The notes below the pieces were generated by a model. That model saw nothing but the letters and a program-made list of their open reading frames with translations, made no database searches and was not told the origin of the DNA. A program made the position numbers and the translations under genes. Shown piece after piece: positions 24,297-32,485 of a DNA stretch of 64,000 bases. The stretch's first letter is position 1. Every line of letters starts with the position of its first letter. Source of the DNA: Zunongwangia sp. ESRF-bin46 (GTDB taxonomy: Bacteria > Bacteroidota > Bacteroidia > Flavobacteriales > Flavobacteriaceae). The stretch lies in NCBI GenBank assembly GCA_002631855.1, contig NTLF01000013.1:1-64000 (forward strand), given 5' to 3'.

Positions 24297-25265
24297 TTAA
24301 CAGCACCCACCACCATCATAATGAAAGGTAGATTCACTTATATGGATATCATCCCTATTTAAATTTGCTATGGCACCAGCTGTTTTATCGCAGATAGCCA
24401 AAGGTTGGTTTTTAAGCAGGACATGCCCTTTTTTATCATCAAAATAATCTTCATCACCGTAATAAATGGCAGCTTTACCTGTAAACACACAGGGGCCGTC
24501 TTCAGGCATAGGGTCTTTTATAGCAGCCACTTCAATCGATTCGATGTAGATTAGCTCGTCGGTTGGATATTGTTTTGGACTTAAAATACGGTACGGTTTT
24601 CTAGCTCTTATTTCAATGGTGCCAAAGCCAACATCGGTTAATGCTTTTACATAGTCTTTTATTGATAGGCTTCCGCTTAAACATAAGGCACGAAGGCGTT
24701 CATCATTTCTAAGTGTGTCATTCATTTCTTGTTCGCAAGTGGGATCACTCATTACCAGACGGCCGTGAGGTTTTAATACGCGGTACATTTCTTCAATAGC
24801 GCGTTTTAAATCTTCTTCTTTAAAAATATTGAAGAGACAGTTTTGTGCTGCTACATCGATACTATTGTCCTCTAAAGGTAGGTTCATGGCATCTCCTTTT
24901 TTCAGGTCCACAAACTCACTTTTAAACCAAGGATTTAAGGCTTCGGCTTCTTTAAAGTTTTTACGGGAAGCTTCTAACATTTCATCTACTACATCTATAC
25001 CTACAACTCCGCTTTTTTGTCTATTAAAATAGGCAAATTGTAAAAGTTCCATTCCGCCACCAACGCCTACATACAACATTTTTGGGTTGTTAGAAAGATC
25101 GCGGGCATGAACGGTGCTTCCGCAGCCGTAATTCATTTCTTGCATAATTTTAGGGATTTTAAGCCCTGGTAATTCCCAAATAGGGTTGGTTGTGCAACAA
25201 AGGCCTACATCTGGTGTTAAGGCTGCTTCTTTATATACGTTGTGTGTGGTTTCTAAATAGCTCAT
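24297..25265 (-). CDS. arsM: Arsenosugar-pathway arsenite methyltransferase ArsM
   Basis: 322 residues. A class I SAM methyltransferase core has motif I YVGVGGGMELLQFA near residue 70 and VVGIDVVDEMLEASRKNF. Cysteines suited to arsenic binding are C23-C24 (GLCCTTNPIW), C48 (NYGCGS), one in a core loop (SDPTCEQEM) and the terminal pair GGGCC. This is the variant found with ArsS in arsenosugar clusters, not the resistance-type ArsM. It methylates arsenite using SAM to give the methylarsenical substrate for ArsS. It sits between the PNP gene (4-bp gap) and pstS. Confidence 0.92.
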   Translation of the reverse strand: MSYLETTHNVYKEAALTPDVGLCCTTNPIWELPGLKIPKIMQEMNYGCGSTVHARDLSNNPKMLYVGVGGGMELLQFAYFNRQKSGVVGIDVVDEMLEASRKNFKEAEALNPWFKSEFVDLKKGDAMNLPLEDNSIDVAAQNCLFNIFKEEDLKRAIEEMYRVLKPHGRLVMSDPTCEQEMNDTLRNDERLRALCLSGSLSIKDYVKALTDVGFGTIEIRARKPYRILSPKQYPTDELIYIESIEVAAIKDPMPEDGPCVFTGKAAIYYGDEDYFDDKKGHVLLKNQPLAICDKTAGAIANLNRDDIHISESTFHYDGGGCC

Positions 25266-25269
25266 AGTT

Positions 25270-26082
25270 TTATAGTTTTTTTATTACTTCGGTGAATAAT
25301 GTAATCATATTTGGTTCTGCTTTTGCTGCCATGGCGAGGATATCAGGAATATCAACTGGTTTTAGATTATCGGGATCACACTCGTCTGTCAATACTGAAA
25401 CGGCTGAAACTGGCAGCCCCAAATGGTTGGCCACGATAATTTCAGGAACGGTACTCATTCCTACGGCATCGGCGCCAATAATTTTTAAATAACGGTATTC
25501 GGCACGGGTTTCTAATTGTGGCCCAACTACACTTGCGTATACACCTTTATGTAAGTTGATATTTTTTTCTGAAGCAATTTGTTCAATCGCCTTGTTCATT
25601 TCAGCATCATATGGTGCACTCATATCGACAAAACGCTCGCCCATTTTTTCAATGCCACGAACGGCTAACGGCGAACTGCCTTGTAGGTTTATATGGTCAT
25701 CGATCAGCATAATTTCACCTTTTTTAAAGTTAAGGTTTACTGCTCCAGATGCGTTACTAATTAGTAGCTTTTTAATGCCCAACTCGTGCATAACACGAAC
25801 TGGGAAGGTAACATCTTGCAAAGAATAGCCTTCGTAAATATGAAAACGCCCTTGCATGACCATTACTTTTTTTCCGCCCAGCATTCCGAAAATCAATTTT
25901 CCTTTATGAAATTCTACGGTTGCTGTAGGGAAGTTGGGAATGTGATTGTAACTTACTTCACTCTGTATTTCAACATCTTCTAGCAATTTGCCTAGACCAG
26001 TACCTAAGATGATTCCTATTTCAGGATTGTCAAAACCTCGGTCTTTTAAAAATGCTGCAGATTCTTGTATATATTGTAACAT
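25270..26082 (-). CDS. Purine-nucleoside phosphorylase
   Basis: 270 residues, trimeric PNP type. Phosphate-binding GIILGTGLGKL is near residue 23, the purine loop is LLISNASGAVN near residue 110, and the signature VVGPQLETRAEYRYLKIIGADAVGMST lies near 185. It cleaves purine nucleosides with phosphate to base and ribose-1-phosphate. Embedded in the arsenosugar cluster, it probably removes adenine from the 5'-deoxy-5'-arsinoyl-adenosine made by ArsS, leaving an arsenic-bearing ribose phosphate. That role is inferred from context. Confidence 0.92.
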   Translation of the reverse strand: MLQYIQESAAFLKDRGFDNPEIGIILGTGLGKLLEDVEIQSEVSYNHIPNFPTATVEFHKGKLIFGMLGGKKVMVMQGRFHIYEGYSLQDVTFPVRVMHELGIKKLLISNASGAVNLNFKKGEIMLIDDHINLQGSSPLAVRGIEKMGERFVDMSAPYDAEMNKAIEQIASEKNINLHKGVYASVVGPQLETRAEYRYLKIIGADAVGMSTVPEIIVANHLGLPVSAVSVLTDECDPDNLKPVDIPDILAMAAKAEPNMITLFTEVIKKL

Positions 26083-26093
26083 GGTATTTAATA

Positions 26094-26783
26094 TTAAAAA
26101 TCAGTATCTAAATGGTCTGGTAAAAACTCTTGGAAGGCTTCATTATCCCTGATATCAGAATAGTAGTCAACGTCGTTTCGTTCTTCTAGCGTTTTTAACT
26201 TTTCATCTTTTAAATCTTCAAGTGTGGCTTGCAATACTGAGTCTCTCCCCCAATTTTTTTTACTGAAAATAGCTTGGTTGGGCTGTTTCATCCCTAATAA
26301 ATAATAACCGCCGTCTTCTGCGGGACCAATAACGTAATCGTAGTCTTTTAATGCAGTAAAAGCATTGTCAAGATCTTCTGTATTTAGGTCGTACATATCA
26401 CTTCCAATAATGATGGCCTGTTCATATCCAAGTGAAAATACTTCGGTAAATGCATTGTACATACGAATGCCCAGGTCATCGCCTCGTTGTATTTTTTTGT
26501 TAAATGTATTATTGTCCCAATTGTCTTCTTTGTGAATATCTTCACTATAAAACACAAACTTATCTGCTTGTACGTGGGTTGTAATTTCAGCTGTATGCTT
26601 CAGTAAGAACTTGTATATTTTTAAAGCAGATTCGTCGCCTACGCTTGTGGCTAACCGTGTTTTAACTTTACCCAATTCTGGGTTTCGGGTAAAAATAATC
26701 AGTGCTTTTTTTGAAGTGGGAAAGTGAAAATCCTTTGCTAAATCTTCATCTCCACCTACATTGTTTTTAGATAATAAGCCCAT
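26094..26783 (-). CDS. TIGR04282-family arsenosugar-associated glycosyltransferase (DUF2064)
   Basis: 229 residues. The nucleotide-sugar-binding start LIIFTRNPELGKVKTRLATSVGDESAL is the family hallmark. The metal site region is IIGSDMYDL near residue 125, and the substrate end is GPAEDGGYYLLGM near residue 158. It probably joins the arsenical ribose to glycerol or a similar acceptor. It is 9 bp from the rhodanese gene and 11 bp from the PNP gene. Confidence 0.9.
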   Translation of the reverse strand: MGLLSKNNVGGDEDLAKDFHFPTSKKALIIFTRNPELGKVKTRLATSVGDESALKIYKFLLKHTAEITTHVQADKFVFYSEDIHKEDNWDNNTFNKKIQRGDDLGIRMYNAFTEVFSLGYEQAIIIGSDMYDLNTEDLDNAFTALKDYDYVIGPAEDGGYYLLGMKQPNQAIFSKKNWGRDSVLQATLEDLKDEKLKTLEERNDVDYYSDIRDNEAFQEFLPDHLDTDF

Positions 26784-26792
26784 AAAAAAAAT

Positions 26793-27296
26793 TTATTTTG
26801 TGATTACGGTTCCGTCAAGCAGCCATTTGCTCCAGCTTTTTGAAAAACCGTGAATACTATCTGTTTCTTGTTCTTTATTATTTACTAAGGGATATGCTTT
26901 GTTTTTCCACTCAAAAATACCCCCATATAAGTTTTCAATATTGTTATAGCCAGCTTTTTTTAATTTTTCTGAAATCTCTTCGGAACGGATTCCTAAAGAG
27001 CAATATACTACAATAGGCGCATTTTTATTTGGAACTTTTTTTAAAACCGAATCTATAGAAAATTTTGAAAAACCTACAAATGTTGCCGATTCAATATGGC
27101 TTACGTTATATTCTTTTTGTTCCCTAGCGTCTAAAATAATGATACTATCATTCATTTGTCGCATACGCAATTCTTCAACCGAAACATATGGAACACTTCG
27201 GGTGTTATATTGCTGTAAAAGATCTTCTAATGACCGTTGTTGTGAAAATACGCTTATCGGGATTAAAAGCAGGAAAAAATAAAGAAAATAGTTCAT
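26793..27296 (-). CDS. Exported rhodanese-domain protein
   Basis: 167 residues from the ATG at 27294-27296, which begins the signal peptide MNYFLYFFLLLIPISVFSQ. An upstream ATG would add a charged 8-residue head and is rejected. The rhodanese domain covers about residues 40-145, with the active loop VVYCSLGIRSEE; the Cys is the sulfur carrier. Periplasmic location sets it apart from the cytosolic enzymes around it. Rhodaneses recur in arsenosugar clusters; the sulfur or arsenic chemistry it performs is unknown. Confidence 0.87.
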   Translation of the reverse strand: MNYFLYFFLLLIPISVFSQQRSLEDLLQQYNTRSVPYVSVEELRMRQMNDSIIILDAREQKEYNVSHIESATFVGFSKFSIDSVLKKVPNKNAPIVVYCSLGIRSEEISEKLKKAGYNNIENLYGGIFEWKNKAYPLVNNKEQETDSIHGFSKSWSKWLLDGTVITK

Positions 27297-27371
27297 ACGG
27301 TTTTTGGGGTCCCTCATCATATATTCTGCAAGGTTTTTAAAGCCTTATAGGTATTATTATTTAAATTAATT

Positions 27372-27446
27372 ATTGCCTTTCAATGAGTCTTTCTTAAACC
27401 AAAAATGCACTTTGGGACACTCAGTACATCGACTTGAAAAGGCAAT
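27372..27446 (-). ncRNA. Nested stem-loop element between arsS and the rhodanese gene
   Basis: Three nested complementary pairs lie in the 149-bp gap right after the arsS stop: ATTGCCTTTCAA with TTGAAAAGGCAAT (27372-27383/27434-27446), TGAGT with ACTCA (27384-27388/27419-27423), and CCAAA with TTTGG (27399-27403/27411-27415). They could fold into one long arm. Possible roles are a processing site, an attenuator or an mRNA stability element within the ten-gene unit. No known riboswitch was recognised. Confidence 0.4.
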
Positions 27447-28513
27447 TACTCTGCAACAGAACCTTGGCAGCTACTACCAGCACCGGCAGTACAGCCGTAG
27501 CAATGTTGTGAGATGATAATATTTCGATCGTTTAATACGTCTTCGTTGTATTCTGAAATGTGTTTAACTTCACTATCTACTTTTAATTCTAGCATTTGGT
27601 TAAAGTCACAATCGTATAACCAACCATCCCAACTTATGGAAATAGTATTGGTGCACATCACACTTTTAACCGCGGCAGGATTGTAGGCCTCAACCAATTG
27701 GTACATATACTCCTCATAGTTTTCCGAAGCAATTAAAAAGTCCAGAAAACGGGCGATTGGTAAATTTGTAATGGCGAATAAATCGTGAAAATGAATTCCG
27801 AAATCTTCCAATAAAGCCTTTTTAAAGTCTTTTTTCATGTTTTCTTGATTGGTCGGTAAAAAGGCACCACTTGGGTTATAAACCAAGTCCAATCGAAGAT
27901 CACTATCTGGCATTCCATAGCCAATGGCGTTCAATTCCTGTAATGCTTTTATAGACATATCGAAAACACCTTCACCACGTTGTTTGTCGGTTTTTCCGCG
28001 AGTCCAGTGCGGCATAGAGCTTACAACGTGAACATTGTGTTTTTTGAAAAACTGCGGAAGGTCGTAATACTTTTTATTTGCACGGATGATTGTAAGATTA
28101 CTACGAACTATAAAATCTTTAATCCCTGCTTTGCTAGCTTCTTCAACAAACCATCTAAAATTTGGATTCATTTCTGGGGCTCCACCAGTAAGATCAACGG
28201 TATGGGCACCAGTATTTTTTATGACTTCCAAACACTGTTTCATCGTCTCGACGGTCATGATTTCCTTTCGGTCGGGACCAGCATCTACGTGACAGTGATC
28301 ACAGGTTTGGTTACACATATACCCTAAATTAATCTGAAGGATTTCCAATTTTTTTGGTTTCATTGGGAATTGTCCAGTTTCTTCTATTTTTTCGGCAAAT
28401 GTGGGTAGCTCGCCATTCGCAAAAATTCCGTTTGAGAGAATTTCAAGCTGTTTGTTGGATTGTGCGAGTTCGCTATTTCGTTTATGTAGGGATTGTGTTT
28501 TAAGTTTCGTCAT
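27446..28513 (-). CDS. arsS: Arsenosugar biosynthesis radical SAM protein ArsS
   Basis: 355 residues. The radical-SAM cluster motif CNQTCDHC lies near residue 68 (LGYMCNQTCDHCHVDAGPD), followed by VDLTGGAPEMNPNF. The C-terminus is Cys-rich, CYGCTAGAGSSCQGSVAE. Related proteins in other organisms can have selenocysteine in this tail; here every position is an ordinary Cys or other standard codon. ArsS is thought to attach the 5'-deoxyadenosyl group of SAM to a methylated arsenical, the committed step to arsenosugars. Start is 3 bp after the AhpD-like gene stop. Confidence 0.92.
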   Translation of the reverse strand: MTKLKTQSLHKRNSELAQSNKQLEILSNGIFANGELPTFAEKIEETGQFPMKPKKLEILQINLGYMCNQTCDHCHVDAGPDRKEIMTVETMKQCLEVIKNTGAHTVDLTGGAPEMNPNFRWFVEEASKAGIKDFIVRSNLTIIRANKKYYDLPQFFKKHNVHVVSSMPHWTRGKTDKQRGEGVFDMSIKALQELNAIGYGMPDSDLRLDLVYNPSGAFLPTNQENMKKDFKKALLEDFGIHFHDLFAITNLPIARFLDFLIASENYEEYMYQLVEAYNPAAVKSVMCTNTISISWDGWLYDCDFNQMLELKVDSEVKHISEYNEDVLNDRNIIISQHCYGCTAGAGSSCQGSVAE

Positions 28514-28516
28514 AAA

Positions 28517-28849
28517 TTATCCGTCAAGTTTGTTTACTTTATTCATCATCATTACGCCGTGAACTAACGTGGCGCCACTTTTAATAGCGGCTCCTGCGTG
28601 TATGGCTTCCATCATTTCTTCTTTAGTTACGCCGCGCTGTAGTGCATCTTTAGTGTATGCATCTATACAATAAGGACATTGCTCGGTATGTGCAACGGCC
28701 AACGCGATAAGCGATTTTTCACGAGCTGTTAGTTTGCCTTCTTCGAAGACTTTTCCGTAGTAATCAAAAAATTTTTCTCCTAGTTCTTCGCTCCATTCGG
28801 TGATATTTCCAAATTTCCGAAGATCTTTTGGATTATAATAATCTGCCAT
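28517..28849 (-). CDS. Arsenosugar-associated AhpD-like (peroxidase-like) protein
   Basis: 110 residues, single AhpD/CMD fold. The redox pair sits in HTEQCPYCIDAYTKDALQRGV, and the C-terminal helix is AGAAIKSGATLVHGVMMMNKV. It is the first gene of the arsenosugar/pst unit and is nearly always adjacent to arsS in such clusters. Likely a thiol-based redox partner or peroxidase-like step; not proven. Upstream, TATCTTTC on the minus strand is a one-mismatch -7 box. Confidence 0.9.
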   Translation of the reverse strand: MADYYNPKDLRKFGNITEWSEELGEKFFDYYGKVFEEGKLTAREKSLIALAVAHTEQCPYCIDAYTKDALQRGVTKEEMMEAIHAGAAIKSGATLVHGVMMMNKVNKLDG

Positions 28850-28961
28850 GATTGTTGGTGTTTATAATAGTTACGAAAGATAAACCATTCTGGTTTTGTT
28901 TTGGTAAATATAATGAAGTAGTCTTTCGAAAAACAAAAAGCTTACGGAAGATTTTTTTAAA

Positions 28962-29732
28962 TCAGTCAAAAGTATAGGCAACTCCGGTGGTAAAATCGTA
29001 TTGCGAATTGGGGATTCCCACTGCCGGAAAAGCATCGTAGGTAAAGGTGTAACTGGTTTTTAGAGCGAAGTTTTTAAAAAGCCCGACTAATAATGATGAC
29101 TGACTTGAAATACGATAATCTTTAAATTTACCTAACTGTGGTTGATAATAGGTAGTGCTTACAACGCTAATATGCTCGTTAGGATAGAGGCTGAACGAGA
29201 AATAAACACTACCTCGAATATCCCGCTGAATGGGTGTTACACCATCTAGGACTTCTTCATATTCATACATAACGAGCGACCCAAGATAGAATTTGTAATT
29301 TTCCAGTTGTGAAAGTTTAAAACGCGGCCCCGTACCAGTTAGCCCTCTAAAATTGATTAAATTTACTTTGTTGTACTGTCCTTGTGCAAAAGCTTCCCAA
29401 GTAAGTAATTGAGAAAGTTTGTAATTGTACCGAAGGTGCGAAATAAAACTATTGCTCAATTTTTCGCCTTCTATTTTCTGAAAATCCACATCGTTTTTAA
29501 ACAAAACCAAATGATTGTTCATTTTATACTGAAGATGTACGTTGCTCGAAATGGTAAAAAAATCGTTTACATTTCGTTTTAATTGAAAATCCAGACTGGC
29601 CGAACCAGAATAACCTGAAGTGTCGGTTACTTTCCTTAATGATTCAGCATTTAGAATTTGTGAAGTAGCTTTTTCAGAAGAAAAAATCGCTATGGTAAAT
29701 ACACTTACAAGGAAAAAGTAACGCAATTTCAT
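28962..29732 (-). CDS. DUF481-family outer-membrane protein
   Basis: 256 residues with a signal peptide (MKLRYFFLVSVFTIAIFSS). The rest alternates in the way of outer-membrane beta strands (for example NSFISHLRYNYKLSQLLTWEAFAQGQ), with a C-terminal aromatic strand ending TGVAYTFD, fitting outer-membrane insertion. DUF481 members are small salt- or stress-related barrel proteins of unknown function. Transcribed alone; -7 candidate at 29767-29774. Confidence 0.82.
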   Translation of the reverse strand: MKLRYFFLVSVFTIAIFSSEKATSQILNAESLRKVTDTSGYSGSASLDFQLKRNVNDFFTISSNVHLQYKMNNHLVLFKNDVDFQKIEGEKLSNSFISHLRYNYKLSQLLTWEAFAQGQYNKVNLINFRGLTGTGPRFKLSQLENYKFYLGSLVMYEYEEVLDGVTPIQRDIRGSVYFSFSLYPNEHISVVSTTYYQPQLGKFKDYRISSQSSLLVGLFKNFALKTSYTFTYDAFPAVGIPNSQYDFTTGVAYTFD

Positions 29733-29766
29733 AAGTTTTATCTTTTGGCAATAAATACAATCAATA

Positions 29767-29774
29767 CAAAAGTA
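29767..29774 (-). promoter_or_regulatory. -7 box of the DUF481 gene
   Basis: TACTTTTG on the minus strand matches TAnnTTTG and lies 34 bp before the start codon. No clear -33 TTTG at 18-20 bp. Confidence 0.45.
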
Positions 29775-29947
29775 TAGATTTTGGATTATCTTTTCAGTAT
29801 ATAGGGTTTTGAGACACAGTGTTAAAGTATTGTTTAAAATTATTTAAAGAAAGAATAAGCTATTACATTTAACCGCTTAAAACAAAAAATGAAAAGACAA
29901 ACAGTCTTTTATGTTTTAAAAACTGACAAATAAAAAAAGAACTTACT

Positions 29948-30169
29948 ATGGATGTTGTAAATGAAGCCTTACAATTTGAAGAAGAAACTACAAGCTTTAA
30001 GTCTACAAACGAAAGAATAGTAGCCTCAAAAAAAGCTAAGAAGTTAATATTGGCATTAAACGAACGTTATAAAAAGACGAAAGATGCTAAATTAATGGAT
30101 ATAATGAAACGACTTACGGCCATTAAAAAGAAAGCCGAGAAAAGAATAAAAGCAAAAATTGTAGTTTAA
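29948..30169 (+). CDS. Small helical, lysine-rich hypothetical protein
   Basis: 73 residues. Acidic start (MDVVNEALQFEEETTSF), then very Lys-rich and helical (KKAKKLILALNERYKKTKD, then KKKAEKRIKAKIVV). No Cys or membrane segment. A purine-rich GAACTTACT lies before the ATG, and a small hairpin (AAAAGAC/GTCTTTT, 29892-29910) is in the leader. It overlaps the convergent DUF488 gene by four bases at the stops. I do not recognise the family; the composition fits a nucleic-acid-associated small protein. Confidence 0.6.
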   Translation: MDVVNEALQFEEETTSFKSTNERIVASKKAKKLILALNERYKKTKDAKLMDIMKRLTAIKKKAEKRIKAKIVV

Positions 30170-30516
30170 AAGTTGTTTTCAAGATATTCTTTTAAAACAA
30201 TAGCTTGATTGTGATTTTCGTCCTTAGCACCGAATAACAGTGTTACTTGTTTTTCTTTAGCAATAGAGGCGATTTCCTTTAAGGGCTCTATTTGTTTTGA
30301 AAGTTCCTCTTTATATTTTTTCTTGAATTCCGGGAAGCGATCTTCTTTGTGGTCAAACCATTTTCGCAACTCGGTTGATGGTGCTATGTCTTTGTTCCAA
30401 TCGTCTAAACGCGCATCCTCTTTGCTAACGCCTCTTGGCCAGACTCTGTCTACCAATAAACGATGGCCGTCCCTATTTGCTGCATCTTCATATATACGTT
30501 TTACTTGTATTTTCAT
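30166..30516 (-). CDS. DUF488 family protein
   Basis: 116 residues from the ATG at 30514-30516, which shares one base with the stop of the tryptophan dioxygenase gene (TAATG), so translation is coupled. The family core is MKIQVKRIYEDA, then DGHRLLVDRVWPRG, WNKDIAPSTELRKWF and VTLLFGAKDENHNQA. Function unknown. The six extra codons of the longer frame are unlikely. Confidence 0.88.
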   Translation of the reverse strand: MKIQVKRIYEDAANRDGHRLLVDRVWPRGVSKEDARLDDWNKDIAPSTELRKWFDHKEDRFPEFKKKYKEELSKQIEPLKEIASIAKEKQVTLLFGAKDENHNQAIVLKEYLENNF

Positions 30517-31403
30517 TATTCTTCTTCTTTCCAAAGAGTAGGGAAGAATTTTCGTTGTTGAAATTTAGGATGTAAGTATTTTTTCCATTCCGATCCGCCG
30601 GTTGCGGTTTTATTCTCTCCCTTTTTGTCTAAATAATGTCGGGCAGTGTTTAAATGCACTAAAGGCCATTCTACATTGTATAACTTGTCGAATTCTAAGA
30701 TTATTTTCTGAAGTGTTGAAGAAGGGTTTTCAAGTTGAAGAAATTTTTCTTCCAAAGAGTTTCCTTTCACTTTATTAGCGAGGTCAATAAAAGAGTCTAA
30801 ATATTTTTCTTCAAACTGCCGCATCGTTAAGGTTTTTGAACCTGTTTTGTGGTTATACCCAGCGTCCCGCCAATAAATATGTTCAAAATAATCTTCGGTT
30901 GAAGGGTTTTCAGGAAGTCGTTTTTTTCCTTCTTCGTTTACTAAATTCTCTAACTTTGTGCAGTAAATTTCAATAAATCTAAACTGAGCGCTCTGAAACC
31001 CACTAGCAGGCGTTAACGTAGAGCGAAAAATATTATAATCTTCATAACTCATGCCATCTTTCATAATATCGAAAGAGGTAATAAGCATATGTACGTAGCG
31101 GTTTAAGCGGGAAAATTTATCGAGCCAAATCTCTTCGTCTACACTCTCCATTTCAAAAAGCTGAATCACCTCGTGCCGAACCATTTTTAAAAGCAGTTCT
31201 ATTACTTGGTGGTACATAATAAAGATTTTTTCATCTTTAAAATCGGTGCGTGGTTTTTGCAAGGAAAGCAAGGTGTCTACTTCAATATAATCCCAATAAT
31301 TAATGGGCTTGGCTTGTAATAAGCCTTTAAGGTACGTATCTGGATTTTCACCTAACGCTTTATATTTTTCGTTGATTGCTTTTATGATGTCTTCCTGTTT
31401 CAT
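30516..31403 (-). CDS. Tryptophan 2,3-dioxygenase family protein
   Basis: 295 residues, full length. It oxidises L-tryptophan to N-formylkynurenine using heme. Family segments are IMYHQVIELLLKMVRHE near residue 62, LNRYVHMLITSFDIM near 100, RSTLTPASGFQSAQFRFIE near 130, and the heme-proximal region WPLVHLNTARHYL near 250, followed by TATGGSEWKKYL. The GTGGS substrate loop of classical TDO is altered to ATGGS. No other kynurenine-pathway gene is adjacent. Confidence 0.88.
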   Translation of the reverse strand: MKQEDIIKAINEKYKALGENPDTYLKGLLQAKPINYWDYIEVDTLLSLQKPRTDFKDEKIFIMYHQVIELLLKMVRHEVIQLFEMESVDEEIWLDKFSRLNRYVHMLITSFDIMKDGMSYEDYNIFRSTLTPASGFQSAQFRFIEIYCTKLENLVNEEGKKRLPENPSTEDYFEHIYWRDAGYNHKTGSKTLTMRQFEEKYLDSFIDLANKVKGNSLEEKFLQLENPSSTLQKIILEFDKLYNVEWPLVHLNTARHYLDKKGENKTATGGSEWKKYLHPKFQQRKFFPTLWKEEE

Positions 31404-31510
31404 ACAAATGCCCGCGAAGAGGTTTTTTTAGTTTTTAATCAGAAATGATAAAGATATTTAGATTTTTGGAAATGAAGTAAGATAGTTGATGATAAAATCT
31501 ATAAAACAAA

Positions 31511-31536
31511 AAACCCGAAACAAACGTTTCGGGTTT
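31511..31536 (-). terminator. Terminator after tRNA-Phe
   Basis: AAACCCGAAAC pairs with GTTTCGGGTTT around a 4-base loop, four bases past the tRNA-Phe 3' end. The minus-strand tail is TTTTGTTTTATAG. Confidence 0.85.
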
Positions 31537-31539
31537 ATG

Positions 31540-31612
<73 letters not shown>

Positions 31613-31627
31613 TGCTTAAAGCGGGTG

Positions 31628-31657
31628 CAAATATAAACGTTATTTATATTTTGCAAA
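31628..31657 (-). promoter_or_regulatory. Promoter of tRNA-Phe
   Basis: TTTG (31654-31657 on the minus strand), an 18-bp spacer and TATATTTG (31628-31635), 16 bp before the tRNA 5' end. It shares the 15-mer TATATTTGCACCCGC with the tRNA-Leu promoter. Confidence 0.8.
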
Positions 31658-31756
31658 ACATAAAGGCAAAAAATATTCTAATAATTTTTCAATTTAATAT
31701 CCCGTTAACAACCTTATGTTGCTTCATTGTTTATTTTTACGCACTTACTTAAAAAA

Positions 31757-32485
31757 ATGAACTTAATAATTGATGTAGGAAACACCTTAATCAAGCTCGC
31801 TATTTTTATAAATGGAGAGCTTCAGATAAAGAAAACGACAATTAAAGGTGATTTTTTTGATGTTTTTTCTGAAATAAAAAATAAATACCCACAGATTGAA
31901 AAATGTATTATTTCAAGTGTGGGGAAAATTAGCGAAACACATCTTGCCAAAATCAAAAATGCTTATCCGGTTTTAGTATTAAGCCACTCCACGCCTATCC
32001 CTTTTAAAAATGAATATGCCACACCAGCCACGTTAGGGGTAGATCGTATTGCCTTAATAAGCGCAGCTGCGGTGGAATATCCCAATAAAAATGTATTGGT
32101 AATCGATGCAGGAACATGTATTACCTACGATTTTATTTCTGAAGATAAGAATTATAAAGGGGGTGCTATTTCGCCAGGCTTGCAAATGCGGTACAAAGCA
32201 ATGCATACGTTTACTGAAAAACTTCCGTTATTGGAAGCAGAACAAATAAACACACATATTGGGAACTCTACTATAAAAGCCATGCACAGTGGTGCCGTCA
32301 ATGGGATCAGTCTTGAAATTGATGGTTTTATTACCGCTTATGCATCAGACTTTAAGAATTTAACAGTTATTTTAACAGGTGGGGACGCTCATTTTTTGCG
32401 AGATCGTTTAAAAAATGACATCTTTGCCACCTCAAATTTTTTATTACAGGGGTTAAACCACATTTTAGAACATAACAAACATTGA
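31757..32485 (+). CDS. coaX: Type III pantothenate kinase
   Basis: 242 residues from the ATG at 31757 (MNLIIDVGNTLIKLAIF); ten upstream codons in frame are rejected because the ATP-binding DVGNT motif must be near the N-terminus. Other motifs are TLGVDRIALISAA near residue 90, VIDAGTCITYDF near 115 and GGAISPGLQMRYKAMH near 135. It phosphorylates pantothenate in the first step of CoA synthesis. Its stop overlaps the next start by one base (TGATG). First gene of the envelope cluster 31757-39400. Confidence 0.95.
   Translation: MNLIIDVGNTLIKLAIFINGELQIKKTTIKGDFFDVFSEIKNKYPQIEKCIISSVGKISETHLAKIKNAYPVLVLSHSTPIPFKNEYATPATLGVDRIALISAAAVEYPNKNVLVIDAGTCITYDFISEDKNYKGGAISPGLQMRYKAMHTFTEKLPLLEAEQINTHIGNSTIKAMHSGAVNGISLEIDGFITAYASDFKNLTVILTGGDAHFLRDRLKNDIFATSNFLLQGLNHILEHNKH

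Noticed and set aside
29780-29815. AAAACCCTATA upstream of the DUF481 gene, like the LytTR-type promoters
   Set aside because: The distance to the -7 box is 27 bp rather than 18, and the paired 21-bp repeats and AACGAAT are missing.
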